Shown one piece after another: positions 1-8,883 of a DNA stretch of 60,734 nucleotides. Position 1 is the first letter of the stretch. The number at the start of each line of letters is the position of its first letter. A program made the translations under genes and the position numbers. Below the pieces are notes generated by a model. The model was not told the origin of the DNA. It worked only from the letters and a program-made list of their open reading frames with translations, and did not search any database. The stretch is from an uncultured Porphyromonadaceae bacterium (GTDB taxonomy: Bacteria > Bacteroidota > Bacteroidia > Bacteroidales > Muribaculaceae): the NCBI GenBank assembly GCA_902491625.1, contig CABUIO010000012.1:1-60734 (forward strand), given 5' to 3'.

Positions 1-29
1 TTAGCCATTTACATTTTTTAACACAAATC

Positions 30-3000
30 ATGCACCGGAAAAATCCGCTGACCCGGACGTTCCCACAAGGCAAACCAATCGTTACAGCTCCCGGCGAAGC
101 CCGTACCGCACCCTCATCCGGTCACGGCATCGGCTTCAGCAAGACCGGAAGAGGCTCCGCTCTGCTGTCCTCTTCCGACGTGAAAAAGGGGCCGGCACGC
201 GTCGGTCTCTCAGGATCCACCGTCTACGGCGCGCTTCTGGTTGACCGAACAGACAAAACGCCTCTCGGAATCACTGAGGTGATCGCCGACGGACGAATCA
301 AGCCCGTCATCCCGATGAAAGGTCCCAACGACCTTGATCTTCAGGTGAACTTCTTCTACATCCGTCAGGGTCACATCTATTGCCTCGCCGACGAAATGTT
401 CTGGGGCATGAGCGTAGGCCAGTACCTCCTTGAATATGACCTTGCTTCCGGCGCTTTGGTCAACACCACCGCCTTCGAAGAGGGGGATATAATGTTCCAC
501 AATGCCGCCTACGACCCCGAAAAAGACATCATCTACGGCTATTACATTGTGCAGGAAGGCGAGGACGACAATGCTGTTTCCCACGTCTACTTCGCCACAG
601 CCTCCGGCGCCGAGCCCCAGAAGGTTACGACGATAAGAGAGATTGAAACTCTCGGCCTGTGTGCCATGACCTACAACACAGTGTCCAAAAAGCTGATCGG
701 CATCACGCACACCCTTGGCTATGTCTGCGAGATCAATCCCGAGAACGGCGACGGAACGCTGATTGGATTCCTTCCCAAAGAATCACGCTCAAAATACCTC
801 ACGGGCCTCTGCTACAGCCCGATCGACGAGGCTTACTTCTACGTAGTCTGCAGCGATGACAACTGGGCGATACAGCTTCTCGACGAGAACAGCTTCCAGG
901 TGATCTCAAGCGCGCCCTACGACGATCTGCAAGGATTCGGCGCCCTGCAGTCTCTGGATACCACCGGAATCGCTCCCGACGCTCCCGCCGAAGCGACACT
1001 TCTCGGCTGCAACTTTGTCAACGGATCGCTTGACGGCACTATCACCTACAGAATGCCGGCGACCACCAACGGTGGAACTCCCGTGCTCGGCAATGTAGAC
1101 TGGACGCTCTACATCGACGACGTCGAATACAAGCGCGGCAGAAGCGCAGCCGGTTCGGAGGTTGCCATCGAGGTCGAGGGACTCACTCCCGGCGAGCATC
1201 TATTCGTTCTCAAAGTCTGCCTCGGCTCGCTGAGCGGACGCTTCAGCTCCACATTCTTCTATGTCGGCAACGACAGACCCTGTGCTCCCGACAGCGTGAC
1301 TCTGACTGAAGAGTGGGTGAAATGGACTCCTGTAACCAAGGGTATCCACGGCGGCTACGTCAACCCCGAGGAGGTGACCTACAATGTCTATCTCAACGGC
1401 AAGACCATAGCCGAGGGCGTCAAGAGCACCGAGGTTCCCACTCATCTTCCCCAGGGTGAGGACTTCATCGCATACGAGGCTACGGTAGAGGCTGTATTCG
1501 ACGGCAGGACATCGGCCCGCACATCCTCTAACCCGATCTGTTACGGCGACCCGATACCTCTGCCTGCAGTGTTCGAACCTTTGGAGAGCGACGCCCGCCT
1601 CTTCACAATCGTCAATGCAAACGACGACAACGGCACCATTTCCTTTACAGTCCGCGACTTCGGCAGCCAGCTCGACGTGCCTGTATTCCAATATCGCTAC
1701 TCCAGCAAAAACGACGGTGACGACTGGCTGTTCCTCCCCTACGTTGAACTTGACGATGCAAACGCATCTTATGAGTTCTCCATGAACGCGTTCAGGACCA
1801 ATAAATACACCGAGGAGTTCAGCGTGCAGCTCTGCACCGCCCCGGATCCCTCTGCTGTCGTGAAGGAGATCATGCCTGCGACTCGTCCTGACAACGTCTG
1901 GGTCAACAACGACGACAACGTCATCACAGCCACTCTGGCACAGCGCTACACCAAGGCGTTCAGCATACCCAAGGCCGGCGGATACTACATCGGCATCCAC
2001 GTGACCTCGCCCAAGGATCAGTTCTATCTCATCATGCGCGAGTTCTCCGTGAAGAAGGCAGCTGGAGTGGCTCCGGGCAATCCCGACGCCGTGAAGGATC
2101 TCACAGCCGTGCGCGGTGAAAACGGAGCGCTCAACGCCAGCCTCACCTTCACACTCCCCACAGCTGCGATCAACGGCAACGCATACGCCGCCGACAAGAC
2201 CCTCACCGCCCTTATCGAAGTCAAGGATTGCGAACCTGTCAACGTAACAGGCAAGCCCGGTGAGACCGTGACCACAACCGTTCCCACACTTCAGGGTGAC
2301 AACACGATCACCGTCACACCCAAGGATGGCGACCTCGCCGGTTTTTCCTCGACCGTTACCCTTTACACAGGTGTCGAGCGTCCCGGCAAAGTGACCGACC
2401 TCAAGGCCGAAGTCGACGCCTCAAATCTCAAAGCCCACCTCACATGGAAGGCTCCCGCCGAGGGCATCGACGGAGGATATGTGGCTCCCACAGGAATCAC
2501 CTACTATCTCTGCGAATATGTCACGACCGCGCAGGGTTCAGGATGGAGGATCGCCAAGGAGATCGGCACAGATGTCTATGAATACGACTACACGATCCCC
2601 GAAAATTCTTCTCTCGCACTTGTCGACATGGGCATCGTGGCCGAGAACTTCGTCGGCAGAGGCCGCCGCGTGGCCTACACCTCCGAAGTGATGGGCACAC
2701 CCTACGACATCCCCGCCACATCCATCTGCACCGTGCAGGACGCTCTCATGCCTATGGTAAGCTATCCCGCCGAGTATGACTGGCGCCTTGTCTCCGGCGA
2801 TCCCGCCGCGACATATCCCGCTTTCACGACCGACGACAACGCTCAGGCCACATTCACTATGGCTGACAATAAAATCGAAGGCGTGAAGTTCACACTCCCG
2901 AAATTCTCCACCAAGGGATGCTCCAAACCGGCCGTGAAACTCACCGTCTACGGCGGCTCGACATCGGAGTTCTCCCTCACCGCCAAGACCTATGGCGTGG

Positions 3001-4586
3001 AGGAAAAGACCCAGGCCACCTACAGAAAAGAGGACTTCGCAACTCCCGGACGTCAGGTTGTCACCATCGAGCTTGACAGCGAATTCGCAGACAAGGGCTG
3101 GATCGAGCTGGCCATCGTCTCCAACGTAAGCTACGCAGAGACATTCATCATCTACAGCTACAAGGTCTATGACAATGTGCCCTACGACTTCGGCGTCGCC
3201 TCCATCGAGGGTCCGGAACAGCCCAAGATCGGTGAAGAGGCCAAGTTCGTTGCTCATGTGCTCAACAACGGCAACACCGCCAACACAGTTCCCGCATCCA
3301 ACTGGAAACTCGTCGACAGCGAAGGCAACGTTGTGGCCGACATCAATGTTCCGGCAGGAACCGAGAGCATCGCTCCTGACGCAGAGGCCACCTACGACCT
3401 CTCCTTCACTCCCAACGCAGACCAGATCGGCGCATACAGCCTCACCTTCACCATCGAGAAGGGTGACAACAAGGATAACAACGACACCCTCACCAAGGAA
3501 CTCAATGTGGAGAAGGGCGTGAAACCTGTCATCACCGACCTCAAGGCCGATGAGATTTCCAGCGATCACGTCACACTCGGATGGACACCTCTTGCTTCCG
3601 CCGAGGACTATTTCGAGGACTTCGAGGAGGAGACACCGTTCGTTCTTGACCGAACCAGCGCCATGGTCGCCCAATTCAAGCGCGTCGACGGCGACGGCAA
3701 GAAGCTCAACATGGCCAACGTGGCCACCTTCAACAAGATTCCGGGTGCCGGAGGTCCTGCAAGCTTCCTGCTCTGGAACACGCCTCAGGTCGACAAGATC
3801 CTCGGCACGGAGGGCGCTTATCCGGCCAAGAGCGGCGAACAGTTCCTCATCGCCTTCTGTCCTCTGGACGGCTCCGCGGCCGACGACTGGCTGATCTCCC
3901 CCGCAATTCTCGGAGGCACCGACTTCAGCTTCTCCGCACGTGCCCTAACCTATAACTACGGCGCCGAGAAAGTGGAGATCATGTACTCAACAAAGAGCGA
4001 CAACCCCGAGGACTTCCAGCTCCTTAAGACACTTGATGTCACCGGTCAGGGCACTCCCGTATGGCAGGACTTCACCTACACCCTCCCCGCTGACGCCAAG
4101 TACTTCGCACTGCATTATGTCAGCGCCGACATCTTCGGCCTCATGATCGACGACATCGCCTATGTGCCCGCTTCCAACGGCATCAAGGTCGTTTCCTTCG
4201 ATGTCTACCGCAACGGCACGCTCCTCGAAGGCAGCGCTCCCTGCGCCGACAGCACCTACACCGACGCAACAGTGAAGGAGAATACAGAGTATAGCTACAT
4301 GGTTATGCCTGTATTGAACGACGGCAACAACGGCATCGCTTCCAACGTCCTGACTCTCCGCACCACCGGCATCGACGGTGTGGCCGCCAACGGCAAATCC
4401 ATCGCCACCGGCAACGGCACCATCATAGTCAACGGCTATGAAGGCCTCGCCGTAGCGGTAGTCAGCGCCGACGGCAAGGTCGTAGGCAACACCGTATCCG
4501 CCGCAGCCACACAGCGCTTCGCAGTTCTCCCCGGCGTTTACGTAGTGAAAGCCGGCGACGACATCGTGAAGGTAATCGTGAAATAA
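30..4586 (+). CDS. Giant fibronectin-type-III-rich secreted or surface protein
   Basis: A 1518-residue multidomain protein. Residues ~60-310 are repetitive and propeller-like. Several fibronectin-III-like modules follow (for example near 315-510 and 785-900, each carrying an IDGGYV/IHGGYV motif). A CARDB-like domain lies near 1050-1165, and a choice-of-anchor-J-like region near 1180-1390 contains DDWLISPAILGG. The last ~70 residues (GIDGVAANG to VYVVKAGDDIVKVIVK) resemble a type IX secretion C-terminal sorting domain. Such architecture suits a surface adhesin or glycan-binding protein; no catalytic motif was seen. The chosen ATG gives no signal peptide, and the frame is open to the window edge, so the true N-terminus may lie upstream. 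A strong terminator follows. Confidence 0.85.
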   Translation: MHRKNPLTRTFPQGKPIVTAPGEARTAPSSGHGIGFSKTGRGSALLSSSDVKKGPARVGLSGSTVYGALLVDRTDKTPLGITEVIADGRIKPVIPMKGPNDLDLQVNFFYIRQGHIYCLADEMFWGMSVGQYLLEYDLASGALVNTTAFEEGDIMFHNAAYDPEKDIIYGYYIVQEGEDDNAVSHVYFATASGAEPQKVTTIREIETLGLCAMTYNTVSKKLIGITHTLGYVCEINPENGDGTLIGFLPKESRSKYLTGLCYSPIDEAYFYVVCSDDNWAIQLLDENSFQVISSAPYDDLQGFGALQSLDTTGIAPDAPAEATLLGCNFVNGSLDGTITYRMPATTNGGTPVLGNVDWTLYIDDVEYKRGRSAAGSEVAIEVEGLTPGEHLFVLKVCLGSLSGRFSSTFFYVGNDRPCAPDSVTLTEEWVKWTPVTKGIHGGYVNPEEVTYNVYLNGKTIAEGVKSTEVPTHLPQGEDFIAYEATVEAVFDGRTSARTSSNPICYGDPIPLPAVFEPLESDARLFTIVNANDDNGTISFTVRDFGSQLDVPVFQYRYSSKNDGDDWLFLPYVELDDANASYEFSMNAFRTNKYTEEFSVQLCTAPDPSAVVKEIMPATRPDNVWVNNDDNVITATLAQRYTKAFSIPKAGGYYIGIHVTSPKDQFYLIMREFSVKKAAGVAPGNPDAVKDLTAVRGENGALNASLTFTLPTAAINGNAYAADKTLTALIEVKDCEPVNVTGKPGETVTTTVPTLQGDNTITVTPKDGDLAGFSSTVTLYTGVERPGKVTDLKAEVDASNLKAHLTWKAPAEGIDGGYVAPTGITYYLCEYVTTAQGSGWRIAKEIGTDVYEYDYTIPENSSLALVDMGIVAENFVGRGRRVAYTSEVMGTPYDIPATSICTVQDALMPMVSYPAEYDWRLVSGDPAATYPAFTTDDNAQATFTMADNKIEGVKFTLPKFSTKGCSKPAVKLTVYGGSTSEFSLTAKTYGVEEKTQATYRKEDFATPGRQVVTIELDSEFADKGWIELAIVSNVSYAETFIIYSYKVYDNVPYDFGVASIEGPEQPKIGEEAKFVAHVLNNGNTANTVPASNWKLVDSEGNVVADINVPAGTESIAPDAEATYDLSFTPNADQIGAYSLTFTIEKGDNKDNNDTLTKELNVEKGVKPVITDLKADEISSDHVTLGWTPLASAEDYFEDFEEETPFVLDRTSAMVAQFKRVDGDGKKLNMANVATFNKIPGAGGPASFLLWNTPQVDKILGTEGAYPAKSGEQFLIAFCPLDGSAADDWLISPAILGGTDFSFSARALTYNYGAEKVEIMYSTKSDNPEDFQLLKTLDVTGQGTPVWQDFTYTLPADAKYFALHYVSADIFGLMIDDIAYVPASNGIKVVSFDVYRNGTLLEGSAPCADSTYTDATVKENTEYSYMVMPVLNDGNNGIASNVLTLRTTGIDGVAANGKSIATGNGTIIVNGYEGLAVAVVSADGKVVGNTVSAAATQRFAVLPGVYVVKAGDDIVKVIVK

Positions 4587-4597
4587 ATCCCCATCGG

Positions 4598-4628
4598 TTG
4601 ACCGCCGGTTGAATACTGCGGCGGTCAA
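4598..4628 (+). terminator. Hairpin after the giant surface protein gene
   Basis: A perfect 10-bp stem (TTGACCGCCG 4598-4607 with CGGCGGTCAA 4619-4628) begins 12 nt after the stop codon. It has only a weak AT tail, so the next hairpin (4644-4678) is probably the real stop point. Confidence 0.55.
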
Positions 4629-4643
4629 TCAATAAAAAGTCGC

Positions 4644-4678
4644 GGAGCGACGGATCCCCCGATCCGCCGCTCCTTTTT
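4644..4678 (+). terminator. Rho-independent terminator
   Basis: A 13-bp stem with one mismatch pairs GGAGCGACGGATC (4644-4656) with GATCCGCCGCTCC (4661-4673). The loop is CCCC and five T residues follow. It ends the transcript of the upstream giant gene. Confidence 0.85.
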
Positions 4679-4704
4679 AATAAGTTGGTGAACGGATTGA
4701 AAGA

Positions 4705-4724
4705 GGAACCGCGCTCGCGGTTCC
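4705..4724. repeat. Short perfect hairpin
   Basis: GGAACCGCG (4705-4713) pairs perfectly with CGCGGTTCC (4716-4724) over a 2-nt loop and is followed by TTTA. It is the third hairpin in a row in this intergenic region and may be a back-up terminator. Confidence 0.5.
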
Positions 4725-4746
4725 TTTATCGATGAGGGTGTGTCAA

Positions 4747-4930
4747 AATGCAGCGAAGCTGCTGATTCCTTATAACCTCAGGTTGATACCTGAGGTCATG
4801 TCATCAATGGGAATATGCCTCGGAGAGGCTTATTAGTCAGCATACTCGATGCATTCATCTCTTTGTTTCTCCACCCCACGCAGCAGTGCTACTGCGTGGG
4901 GTAATAGGCAATAAGCAGCTTCGCTGCATT
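4747..4930. repeat. Palindromic intergenic element with 17-bp perfect inverted ends
   Basis: AATGCAGCGAAGCTGCT (4747-4763) is exactly inverted at 4914-4930. Between the ends lie two further hairpins: an 8-bp stem 4775-4782/4789-4796 and a 10-bp stem 4874-4883/4892-4901. No coding sequence is visible. Together with the three hairpins before it, this accounts for most of the 436-bp gap between genes. It resembles a non-autonomous palindromic repeat; its mobility is inference. Confidence 0.7.
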
Positions 4931-5007
4931 GTGACCCACCACTTTATCAAGGTCTCATTTTCTGCAAGTTATCCCAATCGAGGATAATCTAAAAAGCAGG
5001 GAAGCTA

Positions 5008-5025
5008 TAAGCGTAAAAACGCTTA
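5008..5025. terminator. Small perfect hairpin at the 3' end of the lipoprotein gene
   Basis: TAAGCGT (5008-5014) and ACGCTTA (5019-5025) form a perfect 7-bp stem with an AAAA loop. It overlaps the stop codon of the minus-strand lipoprotein gene. A strong U-tract is lacking, so the terminator role is tentative. Confidence 0.4.
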
Positions 5026-5658
5026 CTTATTACTGAAATTTGAAATTGATTCGATATCATAATACATCATTCCAAGGCTCACCTCATATCTATCATCCCA
5101 AATATCATCCTTTCTAACTGAAAAAAGCGGCGTATATATCATTGTAGAGCGACCCAATAAAGCTTCAAATGCAGGAATGCTCTCAATCCGGCCAATAAAT
5201 TTTCCATTGATAGTATAATAAGAATTTTCATTGAGGCTATTTACATATTTAGGGTCGATTTTACCGACTATATCAAAATTAACTTCATTTACAGGTAAGG
5301 GAAATTCAAAATCCGATGGCCCCGCCCAAGACCGGAATTGAGCCATTACATTTCCTTTGGAGTCTTTATTGAGCCCGCATAACTTAACCGGAATGTTTTC
5401 AATTAAATTTACTGAATCCGAAAACTCAGTAAATGATTTTAGAAAATCTTCATCGGCCTGTTCTCTTGTTATATCATTGCTATCAAAGTTCGGATGAGCT
5501 GCGACGAAATCCTCAACAAATCCAACTATCGGAAACTCTGATTTTCGATTTTGCTCTTCATTTTGATTTTGTACTTCCTTCACCTTATCAGATGATGTCT
5601 GTACACAACCTGATAGCAGCATAATCGATCCCGCAAGACAAAATAATATCTTTTTCAT
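5023..5658 (-). CDS. Hypothetical lipoprotein, AT-rich
   Basis: About 211 residues starting MKKILFCLAGSIMLLSGC, a clear lipoprotein signal with a LSGC lipobox, so the mature protein should be membrane-anchored in the periplasm or on the outer membrane. This ATG at 5658 was chosen over an ATG 60 nt upstream because only it places the signal peptide at the N-terminus. The rest has no recognised domain; it is acidic and mixed alpha/beta in appearance. The gene is visibly more AT-rich than its neighbours, which hints at acquisition or weak selection on codon use. A divergent MFS gene follows on the other strand. Confidence 0.75.
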   Translation of the reverse strand: MKKILFCLAGSIMLLSGCVQTSSDKVKEVQNQNEEQNRKSEFPIVGFVEDFVAAHPNFDSNDITREQADEDFLKSFTEFSDSVNLIENIPVKLCGLNKDSKGNVMAQFRSWAGPSDFEFPLPVNEVNFDIVGKIDPKYVNSLNENSYYTINGKFIGRIESIPAFEALLGRSTMIYTPLFSVRKDDIWDDRYEVSLGMMYYDIESISNFSNK

Positions 5659-5806
5659 ATCGTCAAAAATGTTTTCTGCGAAGTTACTAAATTCCAATGA
5701 GATATCACAGAAATTCACACATATTTTTCAAGACATAAGCGCACCGGATGCGGATGCGAATGGATGAGAAAGCAGCTATGTCAACTCCGGAGGAACTGAT
5801 TTGTTA

Positions 5807-5814
5807 TAACTTTG
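5807..5814 (+). promoter_or_regulatory. -7 element of the MFS transporter gene
   Basis: TAACTTTG matches the Bacteroidota TAnnTTTG box and lies 17 nt before the ATG at 5832. No clear TTG sits 19-20 bp upstream. It supports 5832 as the start rather than an in-frame ATG at 5748, which would put the promoter inside the gene. Confidence 0.45.
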
Positions 5815-5831
5815 AATCATCCGCAAAGACT

Positions 5832-7052
5832 ATGAAAGACACACCGACATCTACAACGCAGCCCTCGGCGAACCCGACTAACGGACACTATTATGCATTC
5901 CTTGTTTTCTACCTCGTTTTTCTCAGCGCACTCGGATCTTTCGTCAACGATATGTATTCGCCGGCGCTCCCCGCGATGTGCCGGTTCTTCGGATGTTCTA
6001 TACCGATAGCCCAGATGGGACTGACGATGGGTATGGTCGGACTGGGAGTCGGACAGCTGATTCTCGGACCGTTGAGCGACCATTACGGCCGAAAGAAAGT
6101 GCTTTTGGGTTCGCTGCTGCTTTTCATCGTGGCCGCAGTGGCGAGCGTGTTCTCCCCTTCGATACATGTTTTCAACACTTGCCGTCTGTTTCAGGGCATG
6201 GGTGCATCCGGAGGATACTTCCTCGCCAGAACCATTCCCGCCGATCTCTATTCAGGCCGTACTCTTGCCAGATTCATGGCTCTCGTAGGAGCCATCAACG
6301 GCATCGCTCCTGCCTCGGCTCCGGTGCTCGGAGGAATCACCTCCGAAAGATTCGGATGGCAGGCCGTGTTTGTCTTTCTGGCCATAATCGCGGCTGTGAT
6401 CCTGTTGTTATCCCCTTGCCTTAAGGAATCACTTCCTCCCTCCAGGCGTACCAAAGGCGCCTGGTGGAAAGCGCTTCCGGGCTATATAACACTGCTGAAA
6501 AACAGGCCTTTCATGATTCATGTCTCCTTCAAGGCCACGGCACTCGGACTGCTTTTCGCCTACATCTCCGCCTCACCGTTCATTCTTCAGAACCACTACG
6601 GCATGTCGCAGACTGTATATGGTCTCGTGATCGGCGCAAACGCCATATCCGTAGCTGTCGGTTCGATGGCCGCGCTCAGATTCCGCCCCCTGAAGAAAGC
6701 CGCGAGAGCCGGAAGCCTGATACTTGCAGCAGGCATCATCCCACAGGCGATCGCACTCTACACGATCCACAGCATATGGGTCTTCGAAGTCTGCATGGTC
6801 GTGGCGCTCTTCGGTCTCGGACTGATCTTCTCCACCACCAACACTCTCGCCATGAACGAAGGGCGCGCCAAAGCCGGCGAAGCCTCCGCCATTCTCGGAG
6901 TCGCGGGCTACATCATCGGCGCCATCGTCGCTCCGCTCGTCGGTATGGGCAACGTCATGCACTCCACCGCCATCGTGTTAGTAGCCCTGACCATACTCAT
7001 CCTCATCTGCTGCCACGGCTCCAGAAAGCTCGCCCCCGACCTCCTCGAATAA
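5832..7052 (+). CDS. MFS drug-resistance transporter, Bcr/CflA family
   Basis: About 406 residues with twelve hydrophobic segments. The N-terminal half carries the family signatures NDMYSPALPAM after the first helix and GPLSDHYGRKKVLL in the loop between helices 2 and 3. Bcr/CflA proteins are proton-driven inner-membrane exporters of drugs or small metabolites (bicyclomycin and chloramphenicol for characterised members); the substrate here is unknown. The length is normal for the family. The start at 5832 (MKDTPTST) follows a TAACTTTG box; an upstream in-frame ATG would add 28 non-conserved residues. The gene is convergent with the macro-like gene. Confidence 0.9.
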   Translation: MKDTPTSTTQPSANPTNGHYYAFLVFYLVFLSALGSFVNDMYSPALPAMCRFFGCSIPIAQMGLTMGMVGLGVGQLILGPLSDHYGRKKVLLGSLLLFIVAAVASVFSPSIHVFNTCRLFQGMGASGGYFLARTIPADLYSGRTLARFMALVGAINGIAPASAPVLGGITSERFGWQAVFVFLAIIAAVILLLSPCLKESLPPSRRTKGAWWKALPGYITLLKNRPFMIHVSFKATALGLLFAYISASPFILQNHYGMSQTVYGLVIGANAISVAVGSMAALRFRPLKKAARAGSLILAAGIIPQAIALYTIHSIWVFEVCMVVALFGLGLIFSTTNTLAMNEGRAKAGEASAILGVAGYIIGAIVAPLVGMGNVMHSTAIVLVALTILILICCHGSRKLAPDLLE

Positions 7053-7066
7053 GACCTCTGACAAAT

Positions 7067-7471
7067 CTACAGGAGGGAGGCAAAAGTTTCGGGCAGCACA
7101 ATATTCTCCACGCTGACGGCGGCGGAAAAGAGCGATGCGATCTCTTCGTCACGGAAACCGGCGATACCGCAACCGATACGTGTGACGTAGAATTTCAATG
7201 CCGGATGTGATTTGGCAAATTCGATGAACTCGTCGACGTATGGACGGATGGTTTCGACTCCGCCCTGCATCGTCGGGATGGCATACGACTGTCCCTGCAG
7301 TCCGACACCTTGCCCCCACACAGCTCCGAATCTGTTCATCGCCACGAATGCCGCGCCGCCGTCATGGTGTCCGGCAAGATTGCTTCCGAAAACGAACACC
7401 TCGTTCGCCCCCAGCTTCGTAATATTCTCCGGAGTATACTCTTTTCCTTCCATATAGTTATATCTTTCCAT
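7067..7471 (-). CDS. Macro-domain-like protein (A1S_2505 type)
   Basis: About 134 residues. The core motifs are EVFVFGSNLAGHHDGGAA near the N-terminus, GVGLQGQSYAIPT in the middle and RIGCGIAGF near the C-terminus. This resembles compact macro-fold proteins related to ADP-ribose-binding domains and phage-borne proteins of unknown role. Binding of a nucleotide-derived ligand is inference from those glycine-rich loops. Starts at 7471 (MERYNYMEGK) or 7453 (MEGKEYTPEN) are both possible; further upstream the frame approaches the tRNA-Ser gene. No partner gene is visible; it lies between the MFS gene and tRNA-Ser. Confidence 0.7.
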   Translation of the reverse strand: MERYNYMEGKEYTPENITKLGANEVFVFGSNLAGHHDGGAAFVAMNRFGAVWGQGVGLQGQSYAIPTMQGGVETIRPYVDEFIEFAKSHPALKFYVTRIGCGIAGFRDEEIASLFSAAVSVENIVLPETFASLL

Positions 7472-7549
7472 GACGCAATCTAAAGCGTGCGTAAAAAAGC
7501 AAAAAACACCTGAACGTCTAATACATTCAGGCATTTAGGTACTTTTTTG

Positions 7550-7636
7550 CGGAAAGACAGGGATTCGAACCCTGGGTACCCGTAAGGGTACAACGGTTTT
7601 CGAGACCGTCCCGATCGACCACTCCGGCATCTTTCC
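7550..7636 (-). tRNA. tRNA-Ser (anticodon CGA)
   Basis: An 87-nt class II tRNA read on the minus strand. The acceptor GGAAAGA/TCTTTCC pairs fully with discriminator G. The anticodon loop CTCGAAA gives CGA (codon UCG). The variable arm has a GTACCC/GGGTAC stem, and the T-loop is TTCGAAT. The 3' CCA is not encoded. Confidence 0.95.
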
Positions 7637-7753
7637 TTTTCGGGTGCAAAGTTAACATTTTATTTTTTCCCGGCAAAGTTTTTTCAGTTCTTTTCTGTAA
7701 AGTCTTTTTCCGCAAGACGGCAAGAGGGTGCAATCTTTTTTAAGGTATTGTCA

Positions 7754-7783
7754 TTGTGCGATAAAAATAATTTATTACCTTTG
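7754..7783 (+). promoter_or_regulatory. Promoter of the TM2-domain gene pair
   Basis: TTG at 7754-7756, a 19-bp spacer, then TACCTTTG at 7776-7783. This is a full match to the Bacteroidota housekeeping promoter. The leader to the ATG at 7815 is ~25 nt. Confidence 0.8.
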
Positions 7784-7814
7784 CACGAAAACGAAAAGTA
7801 AAAAAAAGATTAAT

Positions 7815-8345
7815 ATGTCTGAATGGTATATAGTCTACAACGGACAGCAAGTAGGTCCGATGACCAAGGAGCAGCTTCTGAGCTATGGCCTCAACTCCCA
7901 GTCGAAGGTCTGGCGCGAAGGCATGACCGAATGGGCCGACGTGTTCACAATTCCTGAGCTGATGGAGCTTTGCTCCGGTCCCACACAGTGTGCGGCTCCC
8001 GCTCCTCAGCCTGTTGCAGCTCCGGCTCCGCAGCCTGTCTGCAAAGAGCCACTATCGGGCAAGAGCAAGGTTGTCTGCGGTATCTTAGCTATACTTTTAG
8101 GCACCTTAGGCGTGCAGTATTTCTATCTCAACAAGCCCGGCGCCGGCATCCTGTCGTTTCTGATCATTTGGATTTTCCCCACGCTGATAGGCATTCTGAC
8201 ATGCGGAGGAGGTTTCTTCCTATACACTCTTTCGATGATCCTATGGATGCTGTACATTGCACAAGGCATCGAGATGCTCTGTCTGTCCGACGAGGAATTT
8301 GACAGTCATTTCGCCAAGAATCCCTCGTTCTGGCCTTTCTTCTAA
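7815..8345 (+). CDS. GYF_2 and TM2 domain membrane protein
   Basis: About 176 residues. Residues 1-50 (MSEWYIVYNGQQVGPMTKEQL, then KVWREGM) form a GYF_2 domain. A Pro/Ala-rich linker follows, with APAPQPV twice. Residues ~85-160 form a TM2 domain with two membrane helices and the usual GxxGxxYFYL turn. GYF_2 domains are thought to bind proline-rich peptides; the role of such fusions is not established. The start at 7815 is fixed by the GYF motif and the strong promoter upstream. It heads a tandem pair with the next gene and was probably produced by duplication. Confidence 0.85.
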   Translation: MSEWYIVYNGQQVGPMTKEQLLSYGLNSQSKVWREGMTEWADVFTIPELMELCSGPTQCAAPAPQPVAAPAPQPVCKEPLSGKSKVVCGILAILLGTLGVQYFYLNKPGAGILSFLIIWIFPTLIGILTCGGGFFLYTLSMILWMLYIAQGIEMLCLSDEEFDSHFAKNPSFWPFF

Positions 8346-8389
8346 GAAAACTGATTCACAGTTACATTTAATATAATTCCACACTTATC

Positions 8390-8848
8390 ATGTCTGAATG
8401 GTATATCGTATTTAATGGCCAGCAGGTGGGCCCGATGACAAAAGAGCAGCTTTCTAGCTATGGTCTGAATCCGCAATCCAAGGTCTGGAAAGAGGGAATG
8501 CCGGATTGGGTTGAAGCATACACACAGCCGGAACTCATGGAGGTTATGCCTCAGGCAGCTCCCGCTGCCGCCCCGACAAGCTACGCGGCTCCGCAGCAAT
8601 ATGTGAGCACTACCGGCAAAAGCAACACCGTCGCCGGTATCCTCGCGCTCCTTCTCGGAGGCTTCGGCGCACAATATTTCTATATCGGCAAGATCGGCGG
8701 CGCCTTCGTCACGATTCTTCTATGTTGGTGTACATGCGGCCTATGGGGTATCGTCGAACTGATTCAGGGAATCATGATGCACACCATGTCGCAGGAAGAG
8801 TTTGACCGCAAGTATGTGAACTCGACCTCCTTCATGCCCCTTTTCTGA
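8390..8848 (+). CDS. GYF_2 and TM2 domain membrane protein (paralogue)
   Basis: 152 residues, a close paralogue of the preceding gene. The GYF_2 domain (residues 1-50) is nearly identical (MSEWYIVFNGQQVGPMTKEQL). The linker is shorter. The TM2 part (residues ~75-150) has GGFGAQYFYIGKIGGAF followed by a Cys/Trp-rich helix. The two copies differ most in linker and second helix, as if membrane partners have diverged. The gene lies 44 nt after the first copy without a strong promoter of its own, so it is likely co-transcribed. Confidence 0.85.
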   Translation: MSEWYIVFNGQQVGPMTKEQLSSYGLNPQSKVWKEGMPDWVEAYTQPELMEVMPQAAPAAAPTSYAAPQQYVSTTGKSNTVAGILALLLGGFGAQYFYIGKIGGAFVTILLCWCTCGLWGIVELIQGIMMHTMSQEEFDRKYVNSTSFMPLF

Positions 8849-8883
8849 CCTCTGAAAAAGGCATCTCCTACCTTTAGAAAAAA

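Noticed and set aside
6464..7210. A 248-codon plus-strand frame inside the MFS transporter gene
   Set aside because: It is an Arg/His-rich alternate frame of a clear membrane transporter.
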